Assembly (NCBI RefSeq): GCF_017654505.1
Contig: NC_054552.1
Location: 30,354,915-30,418,914 of the forward strand
Source of the DNA: Polyodon spathula
Taxonomy: Eukaryota > Chordata > Actinopteri > Acipenseriformes > Polyodontidae
Length of the DNA stretch: 64,000 nt
Direction: 5' to 3'
The translations under genes were made by a program, and so were the position numbers. The notes under the pieces are model-generated. The model was not told where the DNA came from and searched no databases. It was given only the letters and a program-made list of their open reading frames with translations. Below, in pieces: positions 28,021-53,180 of this stretch; position 1 is the stretch's first letter; each line of letters opens with the position of its first letter.

Positions 28021-29756
28021 TGTGTGCAGTTCACTGCGACAGTAATAATAATTCAATGAGTCCACAATTTTTGTCTGTTGTTAAGGCCTGCTTGCCTCCA
28101 TCCTTCCCAATCCCATAAAAAATGATCATTTACATCATCAGATAGCATCCATATTTTGGTGTCAGCACACAAACAATAACATCTAAGTAAAAGTGTGCAT
28201 AGCCAATAAAAAGATCTACGATAAATGAAAAGATAAGTACCCCCATAGCACGAAACAGCTGAAAGTACTGTATTAAAGGTATTGAAATGGTGCTCTTGCT
28301 AGCATCTTACATCTCATTCATATGCTGTCAGGTACACCGGGTATTTCCCAACGGACTGGCATCGCAGGAAGGAACCATTCAGAAAGGGGATGAGCTGTTA
28401 TCCATTAATGGGCAGTCCCTTAAAGACATGACGCACAGCGAGGGCACAGCCATTCTCCGGCAGGCGAGGATGCAGAAGCAGGCCGTCATCGTTATTTGCA
28501 AGTCAAAGGAGAGTGACACAGGAAATGACGAGAGCAGTGAAAGCAGCTTGACCACTGTTGAAAATGCTTGTGTGGCAGGTAAGTCAGATTGGGGCATTAG
28601 TCCACATCACAAACCACCACAAGGTCCAGCATCACTTTTCATGAGCACAAAATTCACAAACAAGCCAAAAACATGGATCTGTTTCCTTGTCAGCATTCAA
28701 GTCTGGGACCTCCTGACTCTCTCATTGTCTCTCCTATCATGGTATAGAATACAAACATCACCTGGGCACCTACTGAAATTAATGATGAAAAGTGTGACGT
28801 GAGATATTTAATCCTGATAAAAAATAAACACAGCAGTGACTGTAGATCTACAGACACCACCAGGTGGTGATATAAGGCAATGATCAAAGTGTGGGTTTTA
28901 TAACAGGAAAGAGAATTAAATGGGGAAAAATAAATGTACACCATTGAATCATCCTTTATGCTTTCAGTTGCAGAGGATGTGGGTTTGGATACAATCACTG
29001 TTGAGCTGGAGAAGAATGCAGGGGGTGTGGGGTTCAGTTTGGAAGGAGGCAAAGGGTCCATTCAAGGAGACAAGCCCCTTGTCATCAACAGAATTTTTAA
29101 AGGTAAGCTGTGTGAAGGAAATGCAGCACTGCTTGTAAACTGCAGTTAAACTTGCATCATTATCCTGAAAACCACAAAATCAATGGATACTGAAATCACA
29201 AGGGAAAGTCTCAGCTTCTCTGTGTACAAGCAAATAGTAAAGCTGAGAGGCAACAGCCACCATGTGTTGAAAATGACATTGTGAAATAACTGCACTCAGT
29301 ATATTGTGATGTTGTGCATTATTTAGCCAGTGTGACTAGGGTACAAAATAGCAGTGCTCCTTATACATTTCAGACTTTAGAAATATATATGCATCCTGGT
29401 ATGATCACTGTGCTTAACTGTCTCAAGTGGAAAAAAAAAACACCTAATAAAACTGGTGCATTAAATCTTTTCATTGGCAACCAGCAAGGAAGTACAATGT
29501 GTGCAACCCTATGTGTGATGCAACATTCTAAAGTAACATTCCATTCCTGCTTCTCTTTTCAGGGGGCGCTGCTGAACAGAGCTTGGGGATCCAGCCGGGC
29601 GATGAGTTACTGCAGATCCAGAGTGCTGCCCTGCAGGGACTGACCCGTTTCGAAGCCTGGAACATCATTAAAGCCCTACCAGAGGGTCCCATCAAAGCTG
29701 TTATCAGAAGAAAAACTGATGTGAGCAAATCTGAGGCCACAGCAGAAGAACAATAA
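13739..29756 (+). CDS. il16: pro-interleukin-16, multi-PDZ scaffold and cytokine precursor
   Basis: Twenty-one coding exons: 13739-14095, 16204-16340, 16484-16622, 17160-17306, 17822-17924, 18537-18688, 18929-19039, 19278-19392, 19622-19695, 19797-20025, 20249-20366, 20468-20600, 20744-20831, 21288-21793, 23464-23605, 24317-25391, 26528-26711, 27700-27801, 28332-28578, 28968-29102 and 29563-29756. All splice phases join, giving about 1495 aa (human long form 1332). Five PDZ domains are visible, with binding loops GLGI 134-137, GLGF 383-386, GLGI 526-529, GLGF 1287-1290 and GVGF 1406-1409. The first is additional to the four of human IL16. Conserved proline-rich motifs are [12 protein letters not shown] (760-771) and KKGPPVAPK (934-942). 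The human N-terminal ISRSL.LCN and SNSTSVNPY blocks are present. In mammals the C-terminal PDZ is released by caspase-3 as a CD4-binding chemoattractant, while longer forms act as scaffolds. The start exon begins at 13689 and its frame is open to the acceptor, so an upstream coding exon cannot be excluded. ATG 13739 is chosen because its product begins like human MESHS. Confidence 0.93.
14132..14204. repeat. (CT)n microsatellite in il16 intron 1
   Basis: A pure CT tract of about 73 bp begins about 36 bases after the first coding exon's donor site. Its minus-strand reading as Arg-Glu repeats is an artefact. Confidence 0.95.
16204..16622 (+). other. il16: il16 exons 2-3 encoding an extra N-terminal PDZ domain
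   Basis: Exons 16204-16340 and 16484-16622 encode residues 120-211. The order of elements is typical of PDZ: an initial strand (WKLCV), the loop DEGLGI, a strand [18 protein letters not shown], then [11 protein letters not shown], a helix segment [12 protein letters not shown] and a final strand VDLVVS. The intron falls at the R/DGRL position, also used in the third PDZ of this gene. The human protein, as I recall it, has no PDZ here: it runs from RRIFFMKESS straight to a serine-rich stretch. The paralogue PDZD2 does carry additional N-terminal PDZ domains. Confidence 0.85.
18125..18209. repeat. (GT)n microsatellite in il16 intron 5
   Basis: A pure GT tract of about 85 bp lies between coding exons 5 and 6. 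Confidence 0.95.
20963..21147. mobile_element. MITE-like element in il16 intron 13
   Basis: The left end reads GGACCATATTAAAG and the right end, on the other strand, GGCCCTATTCATAAAT. The similarity continues imperfectly for about 30 bases as inverted repeats, and the interior is AT-rich with short internal palindromes. Similar termini recur at 16963-16980, 25844-25860, 31588-31602 and 40861-40876. Family assignment is not possible from sequence alone. Confidence 0.4.
21179..21262. repeat. (TA)n tract in il16 intron 13
   Basis: An imperfect alternating TA array of about 84 bp ends just before the acceptor of exon 14. Two CTTTCAG acceptors follow. Only the second (AG at 21286-21287) gives an open frame. 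Confidence 0.9.
22756..22771 (+). repeat. poly(G) run of 16 in il16 intron 14
   Basis: Sixteen consecutive G occur inside the 1.67-kb intron 14. The rest of that intron (21794-23463) shows no gene; 22897-23060 looks like dispersed repeat sequence rich in CATGCTTTACCATGC-type words. Confidence 0.85.
24221..24237 (+). repeat. poly(C) run of 17 before il16 exon 16
   Basis: Seventeen C lie about 80 bases before the acceptor of the largest il16 exon and may form part of its pyrimidine-rich region. Confidence 0.85.
27965..28019. repeat. (GT)n microsatellite in il16 intron 18
   Basis: A GT tract of about 55 bp lies between the two exons encoding the fourth PDZ domain. Confidence 0.95.
28575..29756 (+). 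other. il16: region encoding the IL-16 cytokine PDZ domain
   Basis: The end of exon 19 with exons 20 and 21 encodes the portion equivalent to secreted human IL-16: [24 protein letters not shown], then GDELLQIQ and [15 protein letters not shown]. The Trp of FEAW, which fills the peptide groove in human IL-16, is kept. The human C-terminal RRKS, linked to chemotactic activity, is RRKT at 1480-1483. The linker before the domain lacks the human SSTD caspase-3 site; the nearest Asp residues are in KESD (1366) and TGND (1370). Confidence 0.85.
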
Positions 29757-30190
29757 AACAGTTGCAGACATTCAAGATTTTAAACAGAGGTGTGTAAGTC
29801 AGTCCCTGTCATGGAATCAACAGGAAAACGACATTGTGTGTTATCAAACAAAGCCCAAAAATGCTCGTTTTCCAATCACAGGGCAGCTATGAAGGCCACC
29901 TTGCGCTACATCCGTGTAAAAACTGTTCAACGCAGAGAAACAAAACCTGGTAGAGACACCAGACAATGGACATTAGGAGTGTCATTGTTCATTTAATTTA
30001 AATGTTTCCAGAGTGTTGACCCCAGTGAACAATAGTAACAATGACACTTCCAGTATAATGGTACAGCATTCCTGGTGGTAGCCTTAATAGATTGTTGCCA
30101 CTTGAGTATAAGGCTACCAAAATTATACAATGGCCTGGTTTCACTTAGCTGTTTATTCCAAATCATTAGCACAGGTCTTGTCTGAAAGGA
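29757..30190 (+). other. il16 3' untranslated region (start)
   Basis: An AATAAA overlaps the il16 stop codon (29752-29757). Further AATAAA signals lie at 30952-30957 and 31366-31371. No coding sequence is seen here. The true 3' end cannot be placed from sequence. Confidence 0.4.
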
Positions 30191-30195
30191 AGTGC

Positions 30196-30248
30196 GTGTG
30201 TGTATATATATATATATATATATACGCACACACACACACACACACGTG

Positions 30249-30337
<89 letters not shown>
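30196..30337. repeat. compound GT/TA/CA microsatellite
   Basis: The order is a short (GT)n, (TA)n, (CA)n, GTG(TA)n and then a long (CA)n of about 78 bp. The first part is largely self-complementary (GTGTGTATAT against ATATACGCACAC) and can fold into a hairpin. It abuts the end of a Tc1-like relic. Confidence 0.92.
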
Positions 30338-30340
<3 letters not shown>

Positions 30341-30659
30341 TGTGCAAAAGTCTTAGACATGCTGTCAATTCAACGCTTGTCTTCTTTCTATTCCTTAAGG
30401 ATATTATCTTCAAGTATCACTCATCCTTGTTAGACAGCTTTTTGGGTCTTCCAGTCCTGGGTTTGTCAATTAAAGATGATGTTTCTCTATATTTGTTGAT
30501 TATGCTTCAGATACCACACCTTGAAAATCAAGTAATGTGAGCTATTTCACTCAATGTTTTTCCATATTTATGCAAGTCAAGGTTGTTATAATGGTAGAAA
30601 ACAGTGGAGGTTTTGAGTAAATTGTTGATGCTCATAATGCATCAAAGTAGAAAAATAAG

Positions 30660-30730
<71 letters not shown>

Positions 30731-30745
30731 CTAAGACAAGTAAGA
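30335..30745 (-). mobile_element. Tc1/mariner-like transposon relic, internally deleted
   Basis: The sequence GCTGTGCAAAAGTCTTAGAC near 30340 resembles a Tc1-type inverted terminus, and TCTAAGAC near 30730 could be the other end. Between them the minus strand still reads as the N-terminal helix-turn-helix region of a Tc1-type transposase: DLHK.GKTLSEIA, then INKYRETSS, then PRTGRPKKLSNKDE. It carries stops and frame damage. The catalytic DDE part is missing, so this is a non-autonomous remnant. A (TA)n array (30663-30725) has expanded inside it. Confidence 0.7.
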
Positions 30746-32972
30746 ACCAACTTAAGGACTATTTACAGACCAATGTTGACTGGCATGTCCTGAATATATG
30801 CAGACTCATCAGGTATTGTAATTGCAGGTGCAGTTATATTGTTTTGATATTACATTTTCCAGCAAGTGTTAAAAGTCTGGTTATAGAAAGGCTACCTGCT
30901 TCTTCTATGTCAAGGCAAGAAATGCAAGTCTGAAGAACTTTAGAAACCCTGAATAAAACAGATGATAGATATCAGCTTGCTCGCTCACTTTATTCATCTA
31001 GAACAAAAAAGTGCTGATGGTACTATAATATTTGTATACTGTTGATTCCAACTTTTTAAACTATGCCAAACTTTTTTTTCCTTTGTAGCAATTTTACCAG
31101 TTTCACAATTATGTAAGCAACAGGTGCTGTTTTCTAGATTTGTCCTCAACATCTGTTAAATCTCCTGGGTTTAAAAGCACAAAGGAAATGGCTGGATTTT
31201 CATGTAAGGTACAAAATATTGACAGCAGAGTATAATTCTAATTTGAATTCACATTTATGTGCTACTTTCCTTTAAAAATAACAATAATATAAGAGACACA
31301 GTATAATGTAAAATGTATAATTTTGGTCATATTCTGTGTCAGTGAAATGTAAGTTTTTTTCAGGAAATAAAGTATTTTATAGAGCTATAATTTATTTTTT
31401 TTTTTTAACAAGAAATTTAAATATTTCTTCTGATGCCCAAAATATATGGTTGTTTTTTTCTTTGATTGGGTTAATTAAAACATTACATTATGCCCATTGC
31501 TCAAAAGTTTATTAGTTCCCTTCTTGTTTTTTATAAACATCTGGAAAAAAATGAAACCTGGTGTTAACATAGCATGGTGGTAAATGCTTTGTGAATATGG
31601 ACTTCTATATCTGACACTAGCAACACCAATATAGTTTGTCTAGCGACCTCTTCTGGTACCTTGCAATAATGCAGTTAGCAAATGACGTAGGTCCCTATGG
31701 GTTGACAAAAGAATACAACTGAACCAGATCAATACTGAAAAAAAGAACACAACTTAACCACATCAATCCTGAAAAAAAGGGACACAAACACTATAGAATT
31801 ACGCCTTTAATTCCCATGCTGAGAAAATTCAAAATAAATACATTTAGTTTAAGGTCATTCTCAAAATAATTTTTTCTCTTAGTGCTTTACAATTACAGTA
31901 CAACACAGTTTTAGGGTTATCACTTTCATAGCAGAAATCTGTTTAAAGAACAAGGAGTTGCAATACCTTATTGAATCATAGATTACTCAGTCTACTATAA
32001 AATGTTTTAATAAAATAAAACTATCAGAATCTAAAATGTTATTGACTGGTACAGTACAGTATACAGAACTAGCTGTGAACTCCCATTACAAAGACTAATC
32101 ACACAAACTTAAAACTGTGTGTCAATGGCACACATAGATAATACAGTACAGTACAGTGTAACATGTTACAATTTTAAAAGCAATGGGAAACAGCCATGCT
32201 CCCTGAACGATTCAATTGAAGTAAGAGCATTGGAACAGTGACAGATAAGACGGTCAACACTGACAGAGTTCATGCTTCTCACATTGAAATACTTTTCTGA
32301 AAATCCGTAGACCATTTACATATGCGTTTGGCCTTTGTCTATTTTTATGAACTAGTAACACTGTTTTTAAATGCAGCTATTTGCTTTACATATAAGTTTT
32401 CTAAGTGAACGTCTACGATTACAGTGTGTTACTGTGTTGTTGGTTCTATAGTCTCTGCTGCATTTACCCAGGTTCACTAACCATGACCTATAATGCAGCA
32501 TTTGACCAAACAAAGCAAAAGTTTTTCCGTTTAGTCTACTTGTCTTTAGCACATGCATTTCAAAATAATGTGTAAGAATGAAATAAGAAAAGCTGATCTT
32601 TTGCTCAGTGTGTTGGATTAAGCTCTAAACAAAACAAATCCCTGTGTTGTGCTTATACGTACACAAGAATAGTTATTAAAAATAACCACATCGTATTGAA
32701 ATATTATGTAAAAATGTAAAATCTGAAATTTCCAAAAGCTACAATAGTGCAGTGCAGCTGGCATCTCTATGAAAAGTTAAAAAAAAAAAACATTTTCCTG
32801 TATTTTGCAAAGAAGGCTTTTCTTCTTGTGATAAAAAAAGCAAAGCAATACAATGGCAGTATGCATGTACACAGCATTATAAAAGTGTAACACTCTCACC
32901 ACAAAGAAGGGAATAAATACAGTGACATATAAAAGATGATGCTTTTCAGGTTTTCCAGGTCCAGAGACAGAA
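30746..32972. other. intergenic region between convergent il16 and stard5
   Basis: AT-rich DNA that should hold both 3' untranslated regions. It contains a 34-bp imperfect tandem duplication (31710-31778) with only a few differences between copies. A MITE-type terminus motif is at 31588-31602. No coding sequence is seen. Confidence 0.5.
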
Positions 32973-33410
32973 TTAATTTTCTTTGAAAGACTTCACTGCT
33001 TTTGTGAGGTTGTTGTAAAAATCGGTCATGCTCGAGGGAAAGAAAGAATCCACCACAGATCGGGGAAGATAGCCTCCAAGATCAGTCTGAAAAAAACTGA
33101 AGAGCTGTGTCTTGCTTGGCTCCCTAGAAAGGAAAGGGAGACATTGTGAAGATGCACACGTTCGTATTATTCAATTCTGAACCGATACAGGTGGCAAAGT
33201 GCAATGGGAATTTCAGTTCAAATACATTATTGACACGCACAAGAAAATGAGTATGTTAGTTAAACTGTTACTGCTTATTGGATTATACCTGTAATCACAC
33301 TTTACTAAGAGAATCATAAAACACAGCTGTGTATCGAGTTTGAAGCCGATACCTGAATGCATTTGGTCTTTATGATCACAGCAAATGTATATTTGACAAT
33401 TCACAAAATC

Positions 33411-33459
<49 letters not shown>

Positions 33460-34959
33460 ACAATGAAAACATTGACAAGGTCAACTTACCCAGGAATGGG
33501 CACACAGAAACACCCACAGGGATGATTAAATCCTCTAACGTAGCCTGGCTGAGGTGGACAACCGGGATGGCCAACATTGGTAGCTAAGAAAGAGTTTTAG
33601 AGACATTGGAGTTTTAACAGAACATTTGAAAACACTGCCCACCAAAATACTTGACATGCTTGAGCTTAAAATAATGGCGCTTTGTTGATCTTTTATGACA
33701 GAAAAGCTTTCTGCTGTAAAAATCCTTCTGGTAAGTAAGCTCTCAGTAGAGAACACTTGATTGTGGAACAGTAAAAATGAGATAACACGCAACATTTGTG
33801 TGCAGAGGACAAGCAATACAGGCCTTGCCCATTTAAAAAATTGATTTTGCATCATATTATCTGTCATTTCAACCTCTTGGCACTGTACTGCACATTGCTA
33901 AGATTGCTTAGGGAGTTAACCCTTAAATAAATATTCTTGGAATAGAGAGTTGTAAATCCCCAACCTTCAGCCAGTCTTACCTAAAGGAAGCAGTTCTGCT
34001 TATCATATGGCGCATGAATAAATGTATACCTTAGTTTAAGAAGAATACAATTCAAAATGTTCACTGAGCACACATTACCCACCATTGGAGGTGATGGTCC
34101 CATCTTCATAGCGCTTAACTAAAACAACGTCCACAAAGTCTCTTGGAGAAATAATACCCATTGCTGCTGACGGAGTTACAGTTCTGCAGACAGACACCTC
34201 CTGCACAAGAGTGGAAAAAACAAAATTCTTGCACCTGTCCTTCTATAGAAGGACACAGAAATAAACCGGGCAAAAGACATTTACAATATCGTTTCGTGCT
34301 TTAAAAAAAATAATAAATAAATGGAATGTACAATGGCATGAGAATAATGAATTACTTACTGTGTCTACCTTCAAAACAGGCTGTCACTGAAAAAAATCAA
34401 TATACAATTTATGTGGAACTTTCAAGGTCCCTTTTATTGCTCTGGACATTCTAACCAGCTTTCCACGCAAGCCACACAATCAGCAGCTATTAAACTGAGA
34501 CAGTGAGAGTGGGAGTTGAATTTGTCTAAGGCTGCCACTGATCAGAAAGCTTACGTCATCAACGGACTGGATGAGCTCAAACTTTTTGACATTGTTATCC
34601 CACTTGACTCGGAGTCCGTCAGGCACAGGTTTCAAACACTCCCACACCTTTTCTGGGCTTCCACTGATGACCCCTTCTCCTTTGTATCTGGGGTGGTGTG
34701 GGGATAAAGGGAAGCATGCTAGGATAGCATTCACCAAGAGGCACACCTCAGCATTTCAAATTCTAAAGCGCTTCTTAGATTTCAATGAGCTTAAACACTT
34801 ACAGCACACGCTGGTTTTTAAAAACAATTTTACAATATTACAGGAAATCGACATCACCCCAATGTTACATTTTTTTTTTTTTTTTTTTTTTTTACAACTT
34901 TTTAGTGGATGACAATTTGAGTTTTCAGCATATCCAAAAAAAGTTAAATAATTTGATAC

Positions 34960-35026
<67 letters not shown>

Positions 35027-35803
35027 TTGTCCTTACAAGTTTCCTGAAAATTCAGAGGATGGCCTCCAGAAGACAGTTACCTCATTCTAAAATAAATAAA
35101 TAAAAAATAAATTAAAAATTGAATAAAACTCATGATGTATTAAGTATTAAGTGATGATTTTACTATGCAATTCAAAGGCTTAATTATTGGGAATTGTGAG
35201 CTTTACAGTTTGTCAAAATAAGCTCACTTGCCCAGTGAAACTGAGTGACTTTAAATGAATAGTAACTCCCTACCTGGGATTCGATGTTGTCCGAACAGGT
35301 GAACTAAAAGATACACAGTACTTTGGAACCATTGGTTACGTCATTGACCCAACCCACCAGAATCTCATGATCCTTGCTTTGTACAGCCCACAGTTTACGT
35401 CACAATGAATCAGCTGTCAGACAGCACACTGAGAACTAATAATAATTGTGTTTTCAAGAACAGACCTAAAAAAAAAATCGAAGTGTTGCTGCTTAAAACA
35501 AGAGTAACTATACCTACAGAAATATAAAAAGACAGTGTCGGTTTGCCACGTAGATAATTTGTAGTACCATCGTTCGGCAACAACGCGACAGCACTGCTGA
35601 GACGTTCATCTTTCTGTTTTTGCTGAATTAATTTTGAATATGTATATAGAGGTCTATTAAACAAAAAAAAAACTAAAGCATTATATACCAGATATACAGC
35701 TACACATACTCACCGTTTTCTTACACATTTTCCATCCGCTCTCGTCTTTGCTGTAGCTCAGTAGATTGTCAGCTACTGTATTTGCAATGTGTCTGTAATC
35801 CAT
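32973..35803 (-). CDS. stard5: StAR-related lipid transfer protein 5
   Basis: Six minus-strand coding exons: 35714-35803, 35037-35086, 34555-34687, 34083-34200, 33490-33583 and 32973-33123. Phases join exactly to give 211 aa (human 213). The whole protein is one START domain, a cytosolic fold that carries sterols; STARD5 is reported to bind cholesterol or bile acids. The alignment to human is collinear: SGWK.C near residue 23, WRPSSEF.GNLYKGEG across exons 2-3, LRVKWDNNV, TPSAAMGIISPRDFVD, VLVKRYEDGTI, RGFNHPCG (147-154), PGEPSKT and GGYLPRSVVDSFFPSSM.DFY. No signal peptide or membrane anchor is seen. Exon 2 is only 50 nt, flanked by an ATTTTAG acceptor and a GTAAGG donor. It lies tail-to-tail with il16, as in human. 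Confidence 0.93.
33416..33457. repeat. (GT)n(AT)n microsatellite in stard5 intron 5
   Basis: A GT tract is followed directly by an AT tract, about 33 bases from the edge of stard5 exon 5. Confidence 0.85.
34869..34893. repeat. poly(T) run in stard5 intron 2
   Basis: About 25 consecutive T (poly(A) on the coding strand) lie between stard5 exons 2 and 3. Confidence 0.85.
34960..35026. repeat. (TAA)n microsatellite in stard5 intron 2
   Basis: About 22 TAA units end only 10 bases from the stard5 exon 2 boundary at 35037, so length changes could affect that donor region. Confidence 0.95.
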
Positions 35804-36250
35804 ACTGTACTAGTTTTGTGCAATTCACAGACAAGGTACCCTACCTGTACTACAGGGCCAGTCGAAGGGAAGGCGTAACGCTGGACTGCCCAGTCGGTAA
35901 GGCTACAAATCATCGGTACAGCACAAAAAAGGGCAAAAGCGAGGATGCGGTCATTTTAACCATAAAACAGCTACAGTCTCCTAAAAGACAAGCAATATAC
36001 CGTCAACGAAAAGAAAAAATAATGTTTCTGCACTGAAACAGACTGCGTGCATATAATTACGTATTTTATGCTACTTTTTTTTTTTTTTTGCCCGAAATCC
36101 CACAATTTTTAGGTATACTTATTTGAAAAAATAATACAAAATAAATTCGTACCAGCTACTTTAAAAAAGCGTTTTGTAGCAGAGATAATTGTAATGATAA
36201 TGATAATGCTTCTCCTACAAGCATCTTCAAACTGCAAAACAAGAGTGTTC

Positions 36251-36330
36251 TGGTATTTGTAGTCCATCTTGAGTCATGCTTTGGATTAAAGTGTCCCAAT
36301 ATAAATATATAAGACTACAACTCCCATCGA
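36251..36330. promoter_or_regulatory. paired ZNF143/Staf-type motifs upstream of stard5
   Basis: ACTACAACTCCCATCGA at 36314-36330 on the plus strand matches much of the ACTACAATTCCCAGCATGC class of ZNF143 sites. A weaker inverted copy reads ACTACAAATACCA on the minus strand at about 36251-36263. They lie about 450-530 bases upstream of the stard5 start codon and may mark its promoter. Function is inferred. Confidence 0.45.
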
Positions 36331-36629
36331 GCACCTAGATTACAAGAATCGTAGCAATCACAAATCGAGGCAGAAAGATTAGTATAAAGATTACCATGGT
36401 ATTAGAGAAAAGTACACCTGGCTTTAACGATTTGGTTGGTTTTAGAATTGATGTAGTGTAACTATATATTGATATTTCATATTTATACAAAGAACTATAA
36501 ATTATGTAATAATTAACCCTATTTTTATTTATTTTTATTTACACACAGATCACAATCTTGAGTAAAGGTCACGGAGGACTTTTGCGGTCTTGCAGCATGC
36601 CAGTAATGTACAACTCAAGCACATTGTTT

Positions 36630-36631
<2 letters not shown>

Positions 36632-36686
<55 letters not shown>

Positions 36687-36708
36687 TAGTCTATTATCAT
36701 TTTAAATG

Positions 36709-36768
<60 letters not shown>
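36632..36768. repeat. inverted AAT/ATT trinucleotide arrays
   Basis: An (AAT)n array (36632-36686) is followed after a 26-bp spacer by a (TTA)n array (36713-36768). The arms are complementary over about 55 bp, so the locus can form a long AT-only hairpin. Confidence 0.95.
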
Positions 36769-36769
<1 letters not shown>

Positions 36770-37420
36770 CTGCTCCACTTACTAATATTATCGATTTTTT
36801 TGTTTCTTTCTTTATTTTTGCATCTTGGACATTTGTGACTCTTGAAGTACTTTACAGACAAATTATCCCAACACGTGCATATCAGTTTTTAAGAATTGGT
36901 CCTGTCCACCTCTTTCAGACTATTTAGCCAGAGATACCTTGAGTCAAGGGGTGTAGTAGAAGTGCTTTGAAAATCTGTATATTTGAGAATTCTAGGCAGT
37001 AGTAACCTAGAGTTCTGGCCTCTGATTGGCTGGGCTAATGAAGACTGTATACACAACCCCTCACCTTTATTTGATGGAAAGTTGGTATAGACATTTGTTG
37101 TTAGTAAGGTGGCCTATTGTTTCATGTGGCTAACACTTTATTTTGTGAGCTGTTGGTCATTTCATCTAAGTAATTACCAGAAGGGTTCCATTACTTAATG
37201 GCATACTCCTAGAGCCTGCTATAACCTTACAGAACATCAGGATGCCATTAGTACACAGTTTAGGGAATCATGTAACCTCAATATTCCACAAGTCTATGGC
37301 TGTATCACAAGATGTTTATTTTTTTCAAGTGCAGATATTGAACAATATTGTCATTGTCAGTGCCTAGGATTTTGTTTTGAAATAGTTTTTTAGAAGGAAG
37401 CATATGTTGCTTCAATATTG
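36769..37420. other. intergenic DNA between stard5 and tmc3, no gene seen
   Basis: Short AT-rich sequence without a recognisable reading frame. It should include the tmc3 3' end and distal stard5 upstream sequence. Confidence 0.5.
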
Positions 37421-37426
37421 TTTATT
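37421..37426 (-). terminator. candidate tmc3 polyadenylation signal
   Basis: AATAAA on the minus strand about 305 bases past the tmc3 stop codon. Another lies at 37315-37320. Confidence 0.4.
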
Positions 37427-37730
37427 TGCAATCCAACAGAAAAATGATGCAGACTCAGTAACAGTCAAAGAAACAGAAGCCTGGCATATGACCAGCACAC
37501 ACAACAGATTTGCTGACAAAACAACTTATGCTGCATGTAGAGTCTTCAGCTCTGTGGGCAGTCAATCTCTTCTGTGACTTTATTGTCAAACATCAGAAAT
37601 AAGTTAGCGTTGACATACATACCATACAATTCGTCAAAGGAGATTTAAATACAAAACAGGCTTTAACATTTGTCAATCAAAACAGTTAGCGCAAGAAAAG
37701 TAATATGGTACAGCTTCACAAATTACACTT

Positions 37731-53114
<15,384 letters not shown>

Positions 53115-53130
53115 TTCAAATGTTTTCTTT

Positions 53131-53180
53131 TGTGTGTGTGTGTGTGTGTGGGTATGTCTGTGTGTGTGTGCTTGTGTGTG
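53131..53180. repeat. imperfect (GT)n array just upstream of the tmc3 start codon
   Basis: On the coding strand an interrupted (CA)n array lies 17-66 bases before ATG 53112-53114, so it probably falls in the 5' untranslated region or core promoter of tmc3. Confidence 0.8.

Noticed and set aside
29993..30540. Open frames with Cys-Val, His-Thr and Tyr-Ile repeats
   Set aside because: Translations of GT/CA/TA microsatellites. The same applies to 57127-57459 and 58672-58890.
35274..35320. Candidate stard5 exon 2 reading YCVSFSSPV
   Set aside because: Phase and splice edges fit by chance, but the acceptor is poor and the product does not match STARD5. The exon at 35037-35086 gives the conserved WRPSSEF.GN sequence with proper splice sites.
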